Shown one piece after another: positions 21,418 through 30,437 of a stretch of 64,000 nt of DNA. Every line of letters begins with the position of its first letter. Position 1 is the stretch's first letter. The translations under genes were made by a program, and so were the position numbers. The DNA comes from Rhodospirillaceae bacterium (GTDB lineage: Bacteria > Pseudomonadota > Alphaproteobacteria > Rhodospirillales > Rhodospirillaceae), in contig SCTM01000314.1 of assembly GCA_004297485.1 (NCBI GenBank), positions 1 to 64,000 on the forward strand, given 5' to 3'. Under the pieces are notes generated by a model that saw nothing but the letters and a program-made list of their open reading frames with translations, was not told the origin of the DNA and ran no database searches.

Positions 21418-22233
21418 ATGGCATTTCACTACGCCCCCTCGTCCCGCCGTCCCGGTCTCATGTTCACGCTCGCGGTCCTGTTCGCGTGGACGGCATCGGC
21501 CACCATGGCGCCGGCTCGCGCCGATGCGGTACTGGATGCCCGGCACACCATCGAGGAATCGGCGATCACGGTCGACCGCCTGCGCGAAGAAACCGCCAAG
21601 GGCGGCGAGATGGATCATCTTCTCAGTGAAGCCAAGGGCGTGCTGATTGTGCCGTCATTTTATAAAGCCGGATTCTTCATCGGCGGCGCCTACGGCGACG
21701 GCGTCATGGTGGCGCGCCTGCCTGATGGCAGCTTCGGTGATCCCTCATTTTACCGCATGACCGCCGGGTCGCTTGGATTGCAGATCGGCATGCAGTCGGC
21801 GGAGATCGTATTCGTAATCCGGACGGAAAAAGGGATGTCGGCCGTCCTCAATGACGAATTCAAGTTCGGCGCCAACGCGGGCATTGCCGTCGGTTCCGTC
21901 GGCGCCGGCGCCGAAGCCGCCACGACCACGCATGTGGGACAGGATATCGTCGCCTATTCCAAGAATTCAGGTCTGTTCGTGGGCGGCGCCCTGGAAGGCG
22001 CCGTGATCAGGCCGCGGAAAGATTGGAACGCGGCCGTCTACGGTGTCGGCAATGACGACCCGCGGGCAATCATTCAGCGCAATGGACTGCGCGCGGCCCT
22101 GAACCTCAAGGACGTGCTGTCGCGAAACAACACCGCCGCGCCGCCAGCGGACACAGGAGCGGCCACGGACGCGCAGCCGGCACCCTCGGTTCCCGCGGTC
22201 AATTCGTCGCCGGTGCAGCCGGAATCCCGGTAA
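21418..22233 (+). CDS. Exported SYLF-domain (Ysc84-like) protein
   Basis: 271 residues. A signal peptide (FTLAVLFAWTASATMAPARA) is followed by a SYLF lipid-binding domain: LLSEAKGVLIVPSFYKAGF and GGAYGDGVMVAR, then GLQIGMQSAEIVFVIRT and the YSKNSGLFVGGALEGAVIRP block. Bacterial members are periplasmic or outer-membrane associated, and their role is poorly known. The Pro/Ala-rich tail is probably disordered. ATG 21418 is supported by CGGAG eight bases upstream; the in-frame TTG at 21394 is less likely. It converges closely with the LppC-type gene. Confidence 0.88.
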   Translation: MAFHYAPSSRRPGLMFTLAVLFAWTASATMAPARADAVLDARHTIEESAITVDRLREETAKGGEMDHLLSEAKGVLIVPSFYKAGFFIGGAYGDGVMVARLPDGSFGDPSFYRMTAGSLGLQIGMQSAEIVFVIRTEKGMSAVLNDEFKFGANAGIAVGSVGAGAEAATTTHVGQDIVAYSKNSGLFVGGALEGAVIRPRKDWNAAVYGVGNDDPRAIIQRNGLRAALNLKDVLSRNNTAAPPADTGAATDAQPAPSVPAVNSSPVQPESR

Positions 22234-22247
22234 CCCGGCGTGATGGG

Positions 22248-23612
22248 TTAAAACCCCGCGCCGGTGAAGGTGCTTGCCCCGGCCTGCACCAGGACCGGGC
22301 CATCGTGGGTAACCTGCATGACGGCGAAGCTGCGCTCCGAGAGGCCGTTGGGCAAGAAACGGAAGATGCCATCGACGCCGGCAAAGCCGCTGGGTGAGGT
22401 AAGAGACTCAGCGGCAAAAGGTCGCGCGATGCCGCTGCGGGCGAGCGCCGCCGCCAGCGCAACAGCATCATATCCATGGGACGCGATGGTCGGCGGTGGA
22501 TGGCCGTAGAGATCGCGGTATCTGCTCATGAATTTCTGATTCCCCTCGGGCGACGGCGACGGATACATGCCGCCCACCATGGCCGGTTCCTGGCCAAGAT
22601 TGGGTGTGTTCCACAATAACGTCCCCAACAATTGAACCCGGTTCGGGTCCACGTCGTAGTACGGCAATAGCGTCGCCGCGCGAGTCAGCCGCGTGCCCTG
22701 ATCGGGCAGGAGAATGGCATCGAAGTCCACGTCGCCGAAGGTGTCCTGCTGCGCCAAGTTCTTGAGGGCTTGTTGCGAGGCATCGTCGGTCTTTCCCGCC
22801 AGGCGCGCCTTTTCCGCCGCCAGCGCACGTTTGCGCTGCTCGAAGTTGGTGATTTCCTTGACCACGTCCTCCAAGTTCGAACCGTCGGCGGCGTAAACGC
22901 CAACGCGGCTGATCTGACCGCCTTGGGCGGGAACAATGGTCCGGAACGCGTCCACCGCCGCCTGGCCATAGGCCGACTCCGGCGCCAGGACGGCGAAACG
23001 GGTATGCCCCTGGGAACGGGCGAAGGTAACAATTTCGCGCACCTGCTCCTGCACCAGGAAACCGAGCTCGAAAACATTTCCCCCCGCAATGGTGGGATCC
23101 GTGGAGAAGGTCACGATATTCACGCCGTTGGCCATGGCGACGGGGCTGGCGGCCTTTGCATCGGCGGCAAATACCGGCCCGAGAATGATCTGTGCGCCGT
23201 CGGCGATCGCTTTCGCGGCGACTTTGGCGGTTTCCTCGGGCGTGCCGCCGGTGTTGTAGACCTGTAAAATCAGGTGTTCGTCGCCCGCATCAAACAGCGC
23301 CATTTCCGCCGCATCGAGCAAGGCCTCGCCGATGGGGGCCGACGGGCCGGTCAGCGGCAATAAAATCGCCACGCGGGCGAGGCCGATGGTCGGCGCCACC
23401 GGCGATGGGGCGGCCGGCGCCGGAATCAGAGCCTGGTTCACAGGTACGGGGCTGGGCGCCGACTTGGCGGCCGGCACCGTTGTCCGCAAGGGCGCGCCGG
23501 CAATCGAAGACGGGGAGGTCGAGGCGGCGCACGACGCCAGCGCGACGCCGACAACCGCAGCCGCTACAATGGTCCGGATCGCAATCATCCACCGCAGGCC
23601 CCGTGACCACAT
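22248..23612 (-). CDS. LppC-type penicillin-binding protein activator lipoprotein
   Basis: 454 residues with a lipoprotein signal ending VALASC (acylated Cys near residue 27), then a Pro/Ala-rich linker and a periplasmic-binding-protein fold. VAILLPLTGPSAPIGEALLD begins the fold and QIILGPVFAADAKA follows. This matches the LppC/LpoA-like group, whose enterobacterial member activates PBP1A from the outer membrane. Family membership is likely; the PBP partner here is unknown. ATG 23612 has GAGGGG about seven bases upstream. It is divergent from rsmI with 122 bases between, the common alphaproteobacterial LppC-rsmI-yraN-gshB order. Confidence 0.88.
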   Translation of the reverse strand: MWSRGLRWMIAIRTIVAAAVVGVALASCAASTSPSSIAGAPLRTTVPAAKSAPSPVPVNQALIPAPAAPSPVAPTIGLARVAILLPLTGPSAPIGEALLDAAEMALFDAGDEHLILQVYNTGGTPEETAKVAAKAIADGAQIILGPVFAADAKAASPVAMANGVNIVTFSTDPTIAGGNVFELGFLVQEQVREIVTFARSQGHTRFAVLAPESAYGQAAVDAFRTIVPAQGGQISRVGVYAADGSNLEDVVKEITNFEQRKRALAAEKARLAGKTDDASQQALKNLAQQDTFGDVDFDAILLPDQGTRLTRAATLLPYYDVDPNRVQLLGTLLWNTPNLGQEPAMVGGMYPSPSPEGNQKFMSRYRDLYGHPPPTIASHGYDAVALAAALARSGIARPFAAESLTSPSGFAGVDGIFRFLPNGLSERSFAVMQVTHDGPVLVQAGASTFTGAGF

Positions 23613-23734
23613 TTTCGTCCCCTCATGCACGTAAGTCGCAACGGCGCCGGCCGCGGCCCGACCCAGAGTCGCGGCGGAACGCACGCGAATGGAACGATGG
23701 TGATCGGGAGTCAGAAAGGTCATCGGCGCCCTCG

Positions 23735-24727
23735 ATGGGGGTTGCGGCGCCGCAGCGTCCTGCCGGCACGAGGCCACAACCTAGCGTCGCGGCGCCGCCA
23801 AGTAAATCCAGCGATACCCCCGATGATGGACAGCCCGCGGAACGTCATCATGGAGCGGGGCTGTATGTCGTCTCGACCCCCATCGGCAACCTTGAGGATA
23901 TGTCGGCGCGCGCCATCACCACCTTGCGTGGCGCCCATGTGATCGCGTGCGAGGATACCCGCGTCACCGCCGTCCTCTTGCGCCGGTTCGGCATCGTGAC
24001 GCCCATGACGCCCTATCACGACCACAATGCGGCGCGCGTGCGGCCGCTGTTGCTGCGGCGCTTGAGCGCCGGAGAAAGCGTGGCCTTGGTCAGTGATGCC
24101 GGCACGCCATTGCTGTCCGATCCGGGATTCAAATTGGTTGAAGCGTGCGCCGAAGCCGGTATTCCGGTTATTCCAATTCCCGGCGCCTCGGCCATGCTCG
24201 CCGCCCTCGTGACCGCCGCGCTGCCCACCGATCGCGTCCTGTTCGCCGGTTTTCTTCCCGCAAAAAGCGCGGCGCGGCGCGGCGAACTCGCGGAACTGAA
24301 GAGTCTTCGCGTCACGCTTGTCTTTTACGAATCCGCGCAACGGCTGGCCGATGCCCTGGCGGACATGGCCCACATTCTCGGACCGCGTCAGGCCGCGGTC
24401 TGCCGCGAGTTGACCAAGCGCTATGAAGAGGTCCGCCGCGGAACCTTGGATCAACTGGCCGCACACTATGCCGAGGCCGGTGCGCCAAAGGGTGAGATCG
24501 TCATCGTCGTGGGTGGCGCGCCGGATGTCGCTGTTGCCGTGAACGAAGCGGATGTGGACGCGGCATTGCGCCGGGCCATGGCGACGCACAGCGTTCGCGA
24601 TGCCGCCGCGCTGGTCGCGGCCGAAATGGGCCAACCCAAACGCGTGATCTATGCGCGCGCCATCGCCCTGGCGCGAACCCGCGCAGAAAACACATTCCCT
24701 GGGGACACAGGCCCGGAGGACACTTGA
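23735..24727 (+). CDS. rsmI: 16S rRNA (cytidine-1402-2'-O)-methyltransferase RsmI
   Basis: Methylates the ribose of C1402 at the decoding centre. The tetrapyrrole-methylase fold is clear: GLYVVSTPIGNLEDMSARAI, ACEDTR, LVSDAGTPLLSDPG and IPGASAMLAAL. ATG 23735 gives about 330 residues, including some 40 Ala/Pro-rich residues before the conserved start, and lacks a good ribosome binding site, so the true start is uncertain. Its TGA overlaps the yraN start (TTGA). Confidence 0.93.
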   Translation: MGVAAPQRPAGTRPQPSVAAPPSKSSDTPDDGQPAERHHGAGLYVVSTPIGNLEDMSARAITTLRGAHVIACEDTRVTAVLLRRFGIVTPMTPYHDHNAARVRPLLLRRLSAGESVALVSDAGTPLLSDPGFKLVEACAEAGIPVIPIPGASAMLAALVTAALPTDRVLFAGFLPAKSAARRGELAELKSLRVTLVFYESAQRLADALADMAHILGPRQAAVCRELTKRYEEVRRGTLDQLAAHYAEAGAPKGEIVIVVGGAPDVAVAVNEADVDAALRRAMATHSVRDAAALVAAEMGQPKRVIYARAIALARTRAENTFPGDTGPEDT

Positions 24728-25113
24728 CGTCCCCGAACGATAGCGCCCGGCGCGATGCCGAGCGATGGGGACGTCATGCCGAGCTGCTATGCGTCATCCG
24801 CCTGCGGTTGACAGGTTGGCGGATTCTGTCGCGGCGCCTGACGGCCGCGCGCGGGTCCGGCCAGGGGGAAATCGATATTGTCGCCCGACGCGGCAAGGTA
24901 CTGGCGTTTATCGAGGTGAAGGCGCGGTCACGACGGGACGAGGGGCTTGCGGCGGTGACGCCCCATCAGCAGCAGCGCCTGGCCCGGGCAGCGGCGTCTT
25001 TTCTCGGACGGCGCACGGATCTGGCCGCCCTTGACGTGCGTTTCGACGTCATGGTCGTCGGGCCCGGAGTCGTACCCTACCACCTTGCCGATGCCTGGCG
25101 ACCGTCGTTTTGA
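24724..25113 (+). CDS. YraN family protein (UPF0102)
   Basis: 129 residues of the YraN family, a small endonuclease-like (PD-(D/E)XK) fold of unsettled function. GQGEIDIVARRGKVLAFIEV followed by KARS gives the E-I-D...E-V-K core; an N-terminal RHAE segment is also typical. TTG 24724 overlaps the rsmI stop and has GGAGG five bases upstream, so the start is well supported. It is translationally coupled to rsmI, as in many proteobacteria. Confidence 0.92.
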   Translation: MTSPNDSARRDAERWGRHAELLCVIRLRLTGWRILSRRLTAARGSGQGEIDIVARRGKVLAFIEVKARSRRDEGLAAVTPHQQQRLARAAASFLGRRTDLAALDVRFDVMVVGPGVVPYHLADAWRPSF

Positions 25114-25252
25114 GAAGTCGTTATCTCGCCGAGGCTTCATCCGGAGAGATAAACACCATGGACGAGATTGGAAATTGGCGGCGGATGGCATACTTGTTGA
25201 TATGCGATACACTCGCCTCGGATGACAACGGTGGCCGGTTCCGGCACAACAC

Positions 25253-26200
25253 ATGGTGCGCGACGCGGTGACGGCGAAAGACACAGGGATCGGCGGCAAG
25301 ACCTCGGGCACCGGCGGCACGCCCGAAGCCGTGGGCACGCGCAAATCCCGCCGCAACGGTGCGGATTCTGCCGCCGCCCTTCTTGAGAAAATCGCCGCCC
25401 AACCCGACGAGACAATCGACGTGGCCGAAGCAGCACTTGTGCTGGCCTCGTTCGATCATCCCGCCACGGACCTTGAGATCTATCGCGAACATCTTCGGGA
25501 ACTGGCCGACGTGGTCGCGCAAAGAACCGACGCGCTGACAGATACAGACAACGCCGGCCCCGAGGAATTGGCCGGCGTTCTGACAGCGGTGATCTCCGGA
25601 CATTTCCGATATCGCGGTGATGAGGAGACCTACGACGATCTGGATAACGCCAACCTCATGCGCGTGATCGAGCGCCGCAAAGGGTTGCCGGTTGCCCTCG
25701 GCATCCTCTACCTGTTCGCCGCCCGGTCACAAGGGTGGGCCGCCGTAGGCCTGAATTTCCCGGGACATTTTCTCATCAGGCTCGAGAGTCGCGACGGCCG
25801 CCGTGCGATCATCGATCCGTTCCACGATGGCCGTATTTTGGAAACCCCGGCGCTGCGCGAACTGCTCAAGGTGGTTGCCGGTCAAAGCGTCGAACTGGAC
25901 GCGGGTCACTATAAGGCGGTCTCGAACCGCGACATCCTGTTGCGTCTGCAGAACAACGTGAAAACGCGGCGGCTTGACCTTGGAATGGTCGAGGACGCCC
26001 TTGAGGCCCTGACGCGCATGCAGATTCTTAATCCCGACCAACCGGCCTTGTGGCGCGAGGCAGGATTGATGCATATGCGCCTCGGCCGCCTCAAGCATGC
26101 CATCGAAGCGTTCGAAACATTTGTCGCCCGCGCCGCGGACGGGCCCGATCGGCAGAAGATCGCTCAGGTTGTCGGCGAGCTGCGCGAGCGCCTACACTAA
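25253..26200 (+). CDS. SirB1-family protein with TPR-like C-terminus
   Basis: 315 residues. The central SirB1 transglutaminase-like domain has NANLMRVIERRKGLPVALGI and LNFPGHFLIRLE, with DPFHDGRIL after it. The C-terminal part (ALTRMQILNPDQPALWREAG onward) looks like a tetratricopeptide pair. The first 45 residues are low-complexity. Such proteins are common beside peptidyl or RNA modification genes in proteobacteria, but no activity is established. ATG 25253 lacks a clear ribosome binding site. It sits between yraN and gshB on the same strand. Confidence 0.82.
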   Translation: MVRDAVTAKDTGIGGKTSGTGGTPEAVGTRKSRRNGADSAAALLEKIAAQPDETIDVAEAALVLASFDHPATDLEIYREHLRELADVVAQRTDALTDTDNAGPEELAGVLTAVISGHFRYRGDEETYDDLDNANLMRVIERRKGLPVALGILYLFAARSQGWAAVGLNFPGHFLIRLESRDGRRAIIDPFHDGRILETPALRELLKVVAGQSVELDAGHYKAVSNRDILLRLQNNVKTRRLDLGMVEDALEALTRMQILNPDQPALWREAGLMHMRLGRLKHAIEAFETFVARAADGPDRQKIAQVVGELRERLH

Positions 26201-26281
26201 CGCGAGGCCGTGCGGTCAGATCGATACGCACGCACCGCACGTCAGGAAATCTCCCGGTTAAATCTCCCAAGGGAAGTATCG

Positions 26282-27229
26282 ATGCCGCTGAAAGTCGCGA
26301 TCCAGATGGACCCGATTGAGTCGGTCAATATCAACGCCGACTCGACCTTTGCCCTGGCTCTGGAAGCACAGCGGCGCGGGCACCAGTTGTTTCACTACCT
26401 GCCGCGCAAGCTGAGCTTCCGCGAAGGGCGTGTTGTCGCCGGCGCGCGCGCGCTTCAGGTGCGGCGCGAGCAGGGCAATCACTTCACACTGGGACCTGAA
26501 GAAGAGGTCGACCTGAGCACCATGAACGTGGTGCTCATGCGCCAGGACCCGCCCTTTGACATGGCCTACATTACCGCGACCCACATCCTCGAACATATTC
26601 ACCCGCGCACCTTGGTGGTGAACGATCCGGCCCATGTGCGCAACGCACCGGAAAAATTATTCGTAACCCATTTCGACGGCGTGATGCCGCCAACGCTGAT
26701 TTCCGCCGACGTGGACGCCGTGCGCGCCTTTCGTGCCGAACACAAGGACATCATCATAAAACCACTTTATGGCAACGGCGGTGCCGGCGTATTTCACGTG
26801 CGCCCCGACGACGAAAATTTAGGCGCGCTGCTGGAAATGTTCACGACCACCTGGCGCGAGCCGGTGATCGTGCAGCGTTACGTGCCCGAAGTGCGCCTGG
26901 GCGACAAACGCATTGTCCTGGTGGACGGCAAGGCCGTGGGCGCGGTCAACCGGGTTCCCGCGGCCGGGGAAGCGCGGTCGAACATGCACGTGGGCGGTCG
27001 GCCGGAAAAAACCACCCTGACAAAACGCGAGCGCGAGATATGCGACATTATCGGCCCGGCGCTGAAACAACGGGGGCTGATTTTCGTCGGCATCGACGTC
27101 ATCGGTGAATATCTTACGGAAATCAACGTGACCTCGCCCACGGGGATTCAGGAGATCAACCGTTTCGACAACGTGACCCTGGAGCGCAACGTATGGGACG
27201 CCATCGAAGCGCGCCTGCCGTCGCAGTAG
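26282..27229 (+). CDS. gshB: Glutathione synthetase
   Basis: ATP-grasp ligase joining gamma-glutamylcysteine and glycine. It has 315 residues from ATG 26282 (AAGGGAAG just upstream). Family features are [20 protein letters not shown] at the N-terminus, the GshB segment [18 protein letters not shown], then [12 protein letters not shown] and the C-terminal [12 protein letters not shown]. The in-frame start at 26210 would add 24 residues unlike the family. It closes the rsmI-yraN-sirB1-gshB run. Confidence 0.96.
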   Translation: MPLKVAIQMDPIESVNINADSTFALALEAQRRGHQLFHYLPRKLSFREGRVVAGARALQVRREQGNHFTLGPEEEVDLSTMNVVLMRQDPPFDMAYITATHILEHIHPRTLVVNDPAHVRNAPEKLFVTHFDGVMPPTLISADVDAVRAFRAEHKDIIIKPLYGNGGAGVFHVRPDDENLGALLEMFTTTWREPVIVQRYVPEVRLGDKRIVLVDGKAVGAVNRVPAAGEARSNMHVGGRPEKTTLTKREREICDIIGPALKQRGLIFVGIDVIGEYLTEINVTSPTGIQEINRFDNVTLERNVWDAIEARLPSQ

Positions 27230-27268
27230 GTTAGTGCAGCTTTCGACACCTGAATTCAGACACGCATC

Positions 27269-28093
27269 ATGGATAAAGTAGAAACCCTCGTCGATCATCC
27301 GCACCGCTTTGAACAGATGTTGTCGCGGACGATGGATACCGCCATGACCATGGCCACCACCTACGGCTTGCGGACCGTCGGTGCGTTGATCATCTTCGCG
27401 GTGGGCTGGTTCGTGGCGCGTCAAGTGCAACGGGCGTTGATTCGCGTCGGGCGGAAATCGCCGCGGGTCGACCTGACCATCGCCACGTTCCTGGGAGCGC
27501 TGGCAAAATATCTCATCGTCGCGTTCACGCTCATTGCCGTAATGGCGAGTTTCGGCGTGGAAACCACGAGCGTCGTGGCCGTGCTGGGCGCCGCTGGCAT
27601 CGCCATCGGCCTGGCGCTCCAAGGTACGCTCAGCCATGTGGCGGCGGGATTCATGCTGGTGCTGTTCCGCCCGTTCCGTGTAGGCGACGCAGTGGAAACG
27701 GCAGGCGTGTCCGGCACAGTCACGGAAGTCGGGCTGTTCACAACCGAAATCAGAAACGCCGACAACGTGCGCGTGATCGTACCCAACAACGCCGTGTGGT
27801 CGGGCGTCACCAAGAACCTGAGTTCCAACAGCACGCGACGTAGCGAGCTGGAGGTGCCGATCCCCTACGGCGCGGACGCGGCGACCGCGCTCAAGATGAT
27901 CGCGGAAATTATTGCGGCGGAGCCCCGCGTCCTCAAGGACCCGGCGCCGGTGGTGGGCGTATCAAAGTTCACCGACGTCAATGCACGGATCACGATTCAG
28001 GTATGGACGGTGACCGGCGCTGCGGGCGCCGTGCAACTGGCCTTGAACACGGCGTTCCGTGATCAATTGGGTCGCGCCGGGCTGCTGAAATAG
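27269..28093 (+). CDS. Small-conductance mechanosensitive channel (MscS family)
   Basis: 274 residues with three predicted membrane helices (about 33-52, 78-98 and 105-135). The pore helix has VLGAAGIAIGLALQGTLSHV, followed by the MscS beta domain FRPFRVGDAVETAGVSGTVT and ADNVRVIVPNNAVWSG. The length is close to that of E. coli MscS. It would open under membrane tension to release osmolytes. It stands after gshB and converges with the padR-like gene with a six-base gap. Confidence 0.94.
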   Translation: MDKVETLVDHPHRFEQMLSRTMDTAMTMATTYGLRTVGALIIFAVGWFVARQVQRALIRVGRKSPRVDLTIATFLGALAKYLIVAFTLIAVMASFGVETTSVVAVLGAAGIAIGLALQGTLSHVAAGFMLVLFRPFRVGDAVETAGVSGTVTEVGLFTTEIRNADNVRVIVPNNAVWSGVTKNLSSNSTRRSELEVPIPYGADAATALKMIAEIIAAEPRVLKDPAPVVGVSKFTDVNARITIQVWTVTGAAGAVQLALNTAFRDQLGRAGLLK

Positions 28094-28099
28094 CAATTT

Positions 28100-28714
28100 C
28101 TAGTTCTTGAGGATTTCCCCGGCGGCGCGTTTGAGAATGTCCGCAACCCGTTTGCGTTCTTCCGGCGCGGCATGGCGCTTGCCGCGCACGGCTGCGCGCA
28201 ATGCGTGAATGGCGTCGCGCAGATCGTTGCCGTCCTCCTCGGAGAAAAACTCGCGCATCTGCTCCATCTTGCTGCCGATGAGTGTCAGCTGTGCAAGCAG
28301 CGCATTGGCTTCGTTGCGGTTGGCTTCGAGATGGGCGCGCCCTTCGTCGGTCAGGCGATAAAGTTTTTTGACGCCTTCCGCTTCGGCGACGACCCGGCCG
28401 ATCTCTTCCAGAAACGCCAGGGACGGATAGATCATGCCGGGGCTGGGCACGTAGAAGCCCTTCGACCGCTCTTCAAGCTCCTTGATGATTTTGTAGCCGT
28501 GGAGCGGCTGCTCAGCGAGCAGGGCAAGGATCAGCAGTTCCAGGTCGCGAGCGCCGAGTTTACGGCCAGCCATGAAGGGGCCGAAGCCGTCGCCGAAACC
28601 ACCACCGAAGCCGCCGAATCGGCCCCAGCCGCCATGACGGCCGCGGTGGCGGGCCATGAAATACTTGATCCGCGCGATCGGATTGTGGTCACGGTTTCCG
28701 CAGCTTCTATGCAT
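28100..28714 (-). CDS. PadR-family regulator, YqjI/NfeR-like
   Basis: 204 residues. The N-terminal 50 residues are rich in His, Gly, Arg and Phe, with one Cys (MHRSCGNRDH, HRGRHGG), as in the metal-responsive YqjI of E. coli. The PadR winged helix follows: LELLILALLAEQPLHGYKII, then SPGMIYPSLAFLEE and KKLYRLTDEGR. The C-terminal helices should mediate dimerisation. ATG 28714 has GGGAG nine bases upstream. A perfect ATATATC-GTAA-GATATAT dyad lies 25-42 bases upstream, so autorepression is likely. Metal sensing is inferred from the N-terminus; no ferric reductase gene sits alongside. Confidence 0.87.
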   Translation of the reverse strand: MHRSCGNRDHNPIARIKYFMARHRGRHGGWGRFGGFGGGFGDGFGPFMAGRKLGARDLELLILALLAEQPLHGYKIIKELEERSKGFYVPSPGMIYPSLAFLEEIGRVVAEAEGVKKLYRLTDEGRAHLEANRNEANALLAQLTLIGSKMEQMREFFSEEDGNDLRDAIHALRAAVRGKRHAAPEERKRVADILKRAAGEILKN

Positions 28715-28738
28715 CTGGGTAAACTCCCATAATTTAAA

Positions 28739-28756
28739 ATATATCGTAAGATATAT
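28739..28756. promoter_or_regulatory. Palindromic operator upstream of the PadR-family gene
   Basis: Perfect inverted repeat ATATATC (28739-28745), GTAA, GATATAT (28750-28756), between the padR-like start and the oppositely oriented comM. AT-rich palindromes of this kind are typical PadR-family operators. It could control the padR-like gene, comM, or both. Confidence 0.65.
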
Positions 28757-28876
28757 CTCGCGGGATAATCGTCAAGGGGAGCTGCGCCATCTAGCCCATT
28801 TAGCCGAACTGTTGCATAGTGATGTTCTCCTTTGGTTCCCATTGGGGTATGGAATGGCTGCCGAGACCGCGCCCAC

Positions 28877-30424
28877 ATGACCGCCCATGTGAATACCGTC
28901 GCCTTTGCCGGGATCGAGGTCCTGCCCATCCAGGTTCAAGTGGCCATTTCCAACGGCCTGCCCACATTCACCATCGTCGGCCTGCCCGATAAGGCCGTAG
29001 GCGAGTCGCGGGAACGGGTGCGCGCCGCCTTGTCGGCCATCGGTTTGGCCCTGCCGCCCCGGCGCATCACCGTCAACATGGCGCCGGCCGACGTGCAGAA
29101 GGAAGGCAGCCATTTCGACCTGCCGATCGCCCTCGGTCTGCTGGTGGCCATGGGTGTGGTGGGCGCAGAGGAGGTGGCGTCCTATACGGTACTGGGAGAA
29201 CTTGGGCTGGACGGCGGCATTGCCGCCGTCACCGGTGTGCTGCCGGCGGCCATCGCCGCCAATGCCGCCGATCGCGGCCTCATCTGCCCCGGCGCGCAAG
29301 GGGGCGAGGCCGCCTGGGCCGGTGGTACGGATGTGCTGGCACCCCGGTCGCTGTTGGAGCTTATCAACCACTTCAAAGGCGTGAGCGTTCTGACGCCGCC
29401 CGCTTTGGCGGAACCGGCGGCCATGACCGCGCGCGCGGATCTCACGCGCCCGGATATCAAGGACATCAAAGGCCAGGAGTCAGCCAAGCGCGCCATGGAA
29501 GTGGCGGCGGCGGGCGGCCACAACATGCTCATGATCGGCCCGCCCGGGTCGGGCAAGTCCATGCTCGCCAGCCGCCTTCCCGGTCTGTTGCCACCCTTGA
29601 GCGCCGCCGAAGCCCTTGAGGTCAGCATGATCCATTCGCTCGCCGGTCAATTGCCCGGCGGCGGCATCCTGCGGCAACGGCCGTTCCGCGATCCCCATCA
29701 TTCCGCCTCCATGGTGGCGCTGGTGGGCGGCGGCCTGAAGGTAAAACCCGGTGAGATTTCCCTGGCCCATCGCGGCGTATTGTTTCTGGACGAACTGCCC
29801 GAGTTCGCGGGCGGCGCCTTGGAGGCCTTGCGCCAACCCCTGGAGACGGGGCGGGTGATCGTGGCGCGGGCGAACAACCATGTTTCTTACCCGGCGCGCT
29901 TCCAATTGGTGGCGGCCATGAATCCCTGCCGCTGCGGGCATTTGGATCAAGCGCAGTTGGCGTGCGGCAAGGCGCCGCGCTGCGCCCAGGATTATCAGAG
30001 CCGCATTTCCGGCCCCATGTTCGACCGTATCGACATTCACGCCGACGTGCCGGCGGTGAATCCGCTGGACCTCTCGGCCCCGGCGGCGACGGAAGATTCA
30101 GGCACGGTGGCGGCGCGCATCGCCGTGGCGCGGCACATACAATCGCAACGCTTCAGCAATCACGGCGCGGCAGGCGTCACAACCAACGCCGAAGCCGACG
30201 GCGAATTGTTGGAACAGATCGCCGCCCCCGAAGCCGACGGCCGCGCGCTGCTCACCCAGGCAGCGGAGAAGATGCTGCTGTCGGCGCGGGGCTATCACCG
30301 CATCCTGCGCATCGCCCGCACCATCGCCGACCTGGACGGGAGCACCAATGTGCGCCGCCCGCACATCGCCGAAGCGTTGTCCTACCGCCGCGTGATGCCG
30401 GGACGGACGCTGGCGAGGGCGTGA
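28877..30424 (+). CDS. YifB/ComM family Mg-chelatase-like AAA+ ATPase
   Basis: 515 residues. The N-terminal ChlI-like region (TIVGLPDKAVGESRERVRAA, with NMAPADVQKEGSHFDLPIAL) precedes the AAA+ core with Walker A GPPGSGKSML and Walker B FLDELPEF. AMNPCRCG and FDRIDIH are also standard. ComM in naturally competent bacteria is a helicase that promotes branch migration during transformation, but many non-competent species keep the gene. ATG 28877 begins the conserved N-terminus; the upstream in-frame start at 28832 is less likely. It converges with the TonB receptor gene. Confidence 0.95.
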   Translation: MTAHVNTVAFAGIEVLPIQVQVAISNGLPTFTIVGLPDKAVGESRERVRAALSAIGLALPPRRITVNMAPADVQKEGSHFDLPIALGLLVAMGVVGAEEVASYTVLGELGLDGGIAAVTGVLPAAIAANAADRGLICPGAQGGEAAWAGGTDVLAPRSLLELINHFKGVSVLTPPALAEPAAMTARADLTRPDIKDIKGQESAKRAMEVAAAGGHNMLMIGPPGSGKSMLASRLPGLLPPLSAAEALEVSMIHSLAGQLPGGGILRQRPFRDPHHSASMVALVGGGLKVKPGEISLAHRGVLFLDELPEFAGGALEALRQPLETGRVIVARANNHVSYPARFQLVAAMNPCRCGHLDQAQLACGKAPRCAQDYQSRISGPMFDRIDIHADVPAVNPLDLSAPAATEDSGTVAARIAVARHIQSQRFSNHGAAGVTTNAEADGELLEQIAAPEADGRALLTQAAEKMLLSARGYHRILRIARTIADLDGSTNVRRPHIAEALSYRRVMPGRTLARA

Positions 30425-30437
30425 ATGTTCGTGTGGC

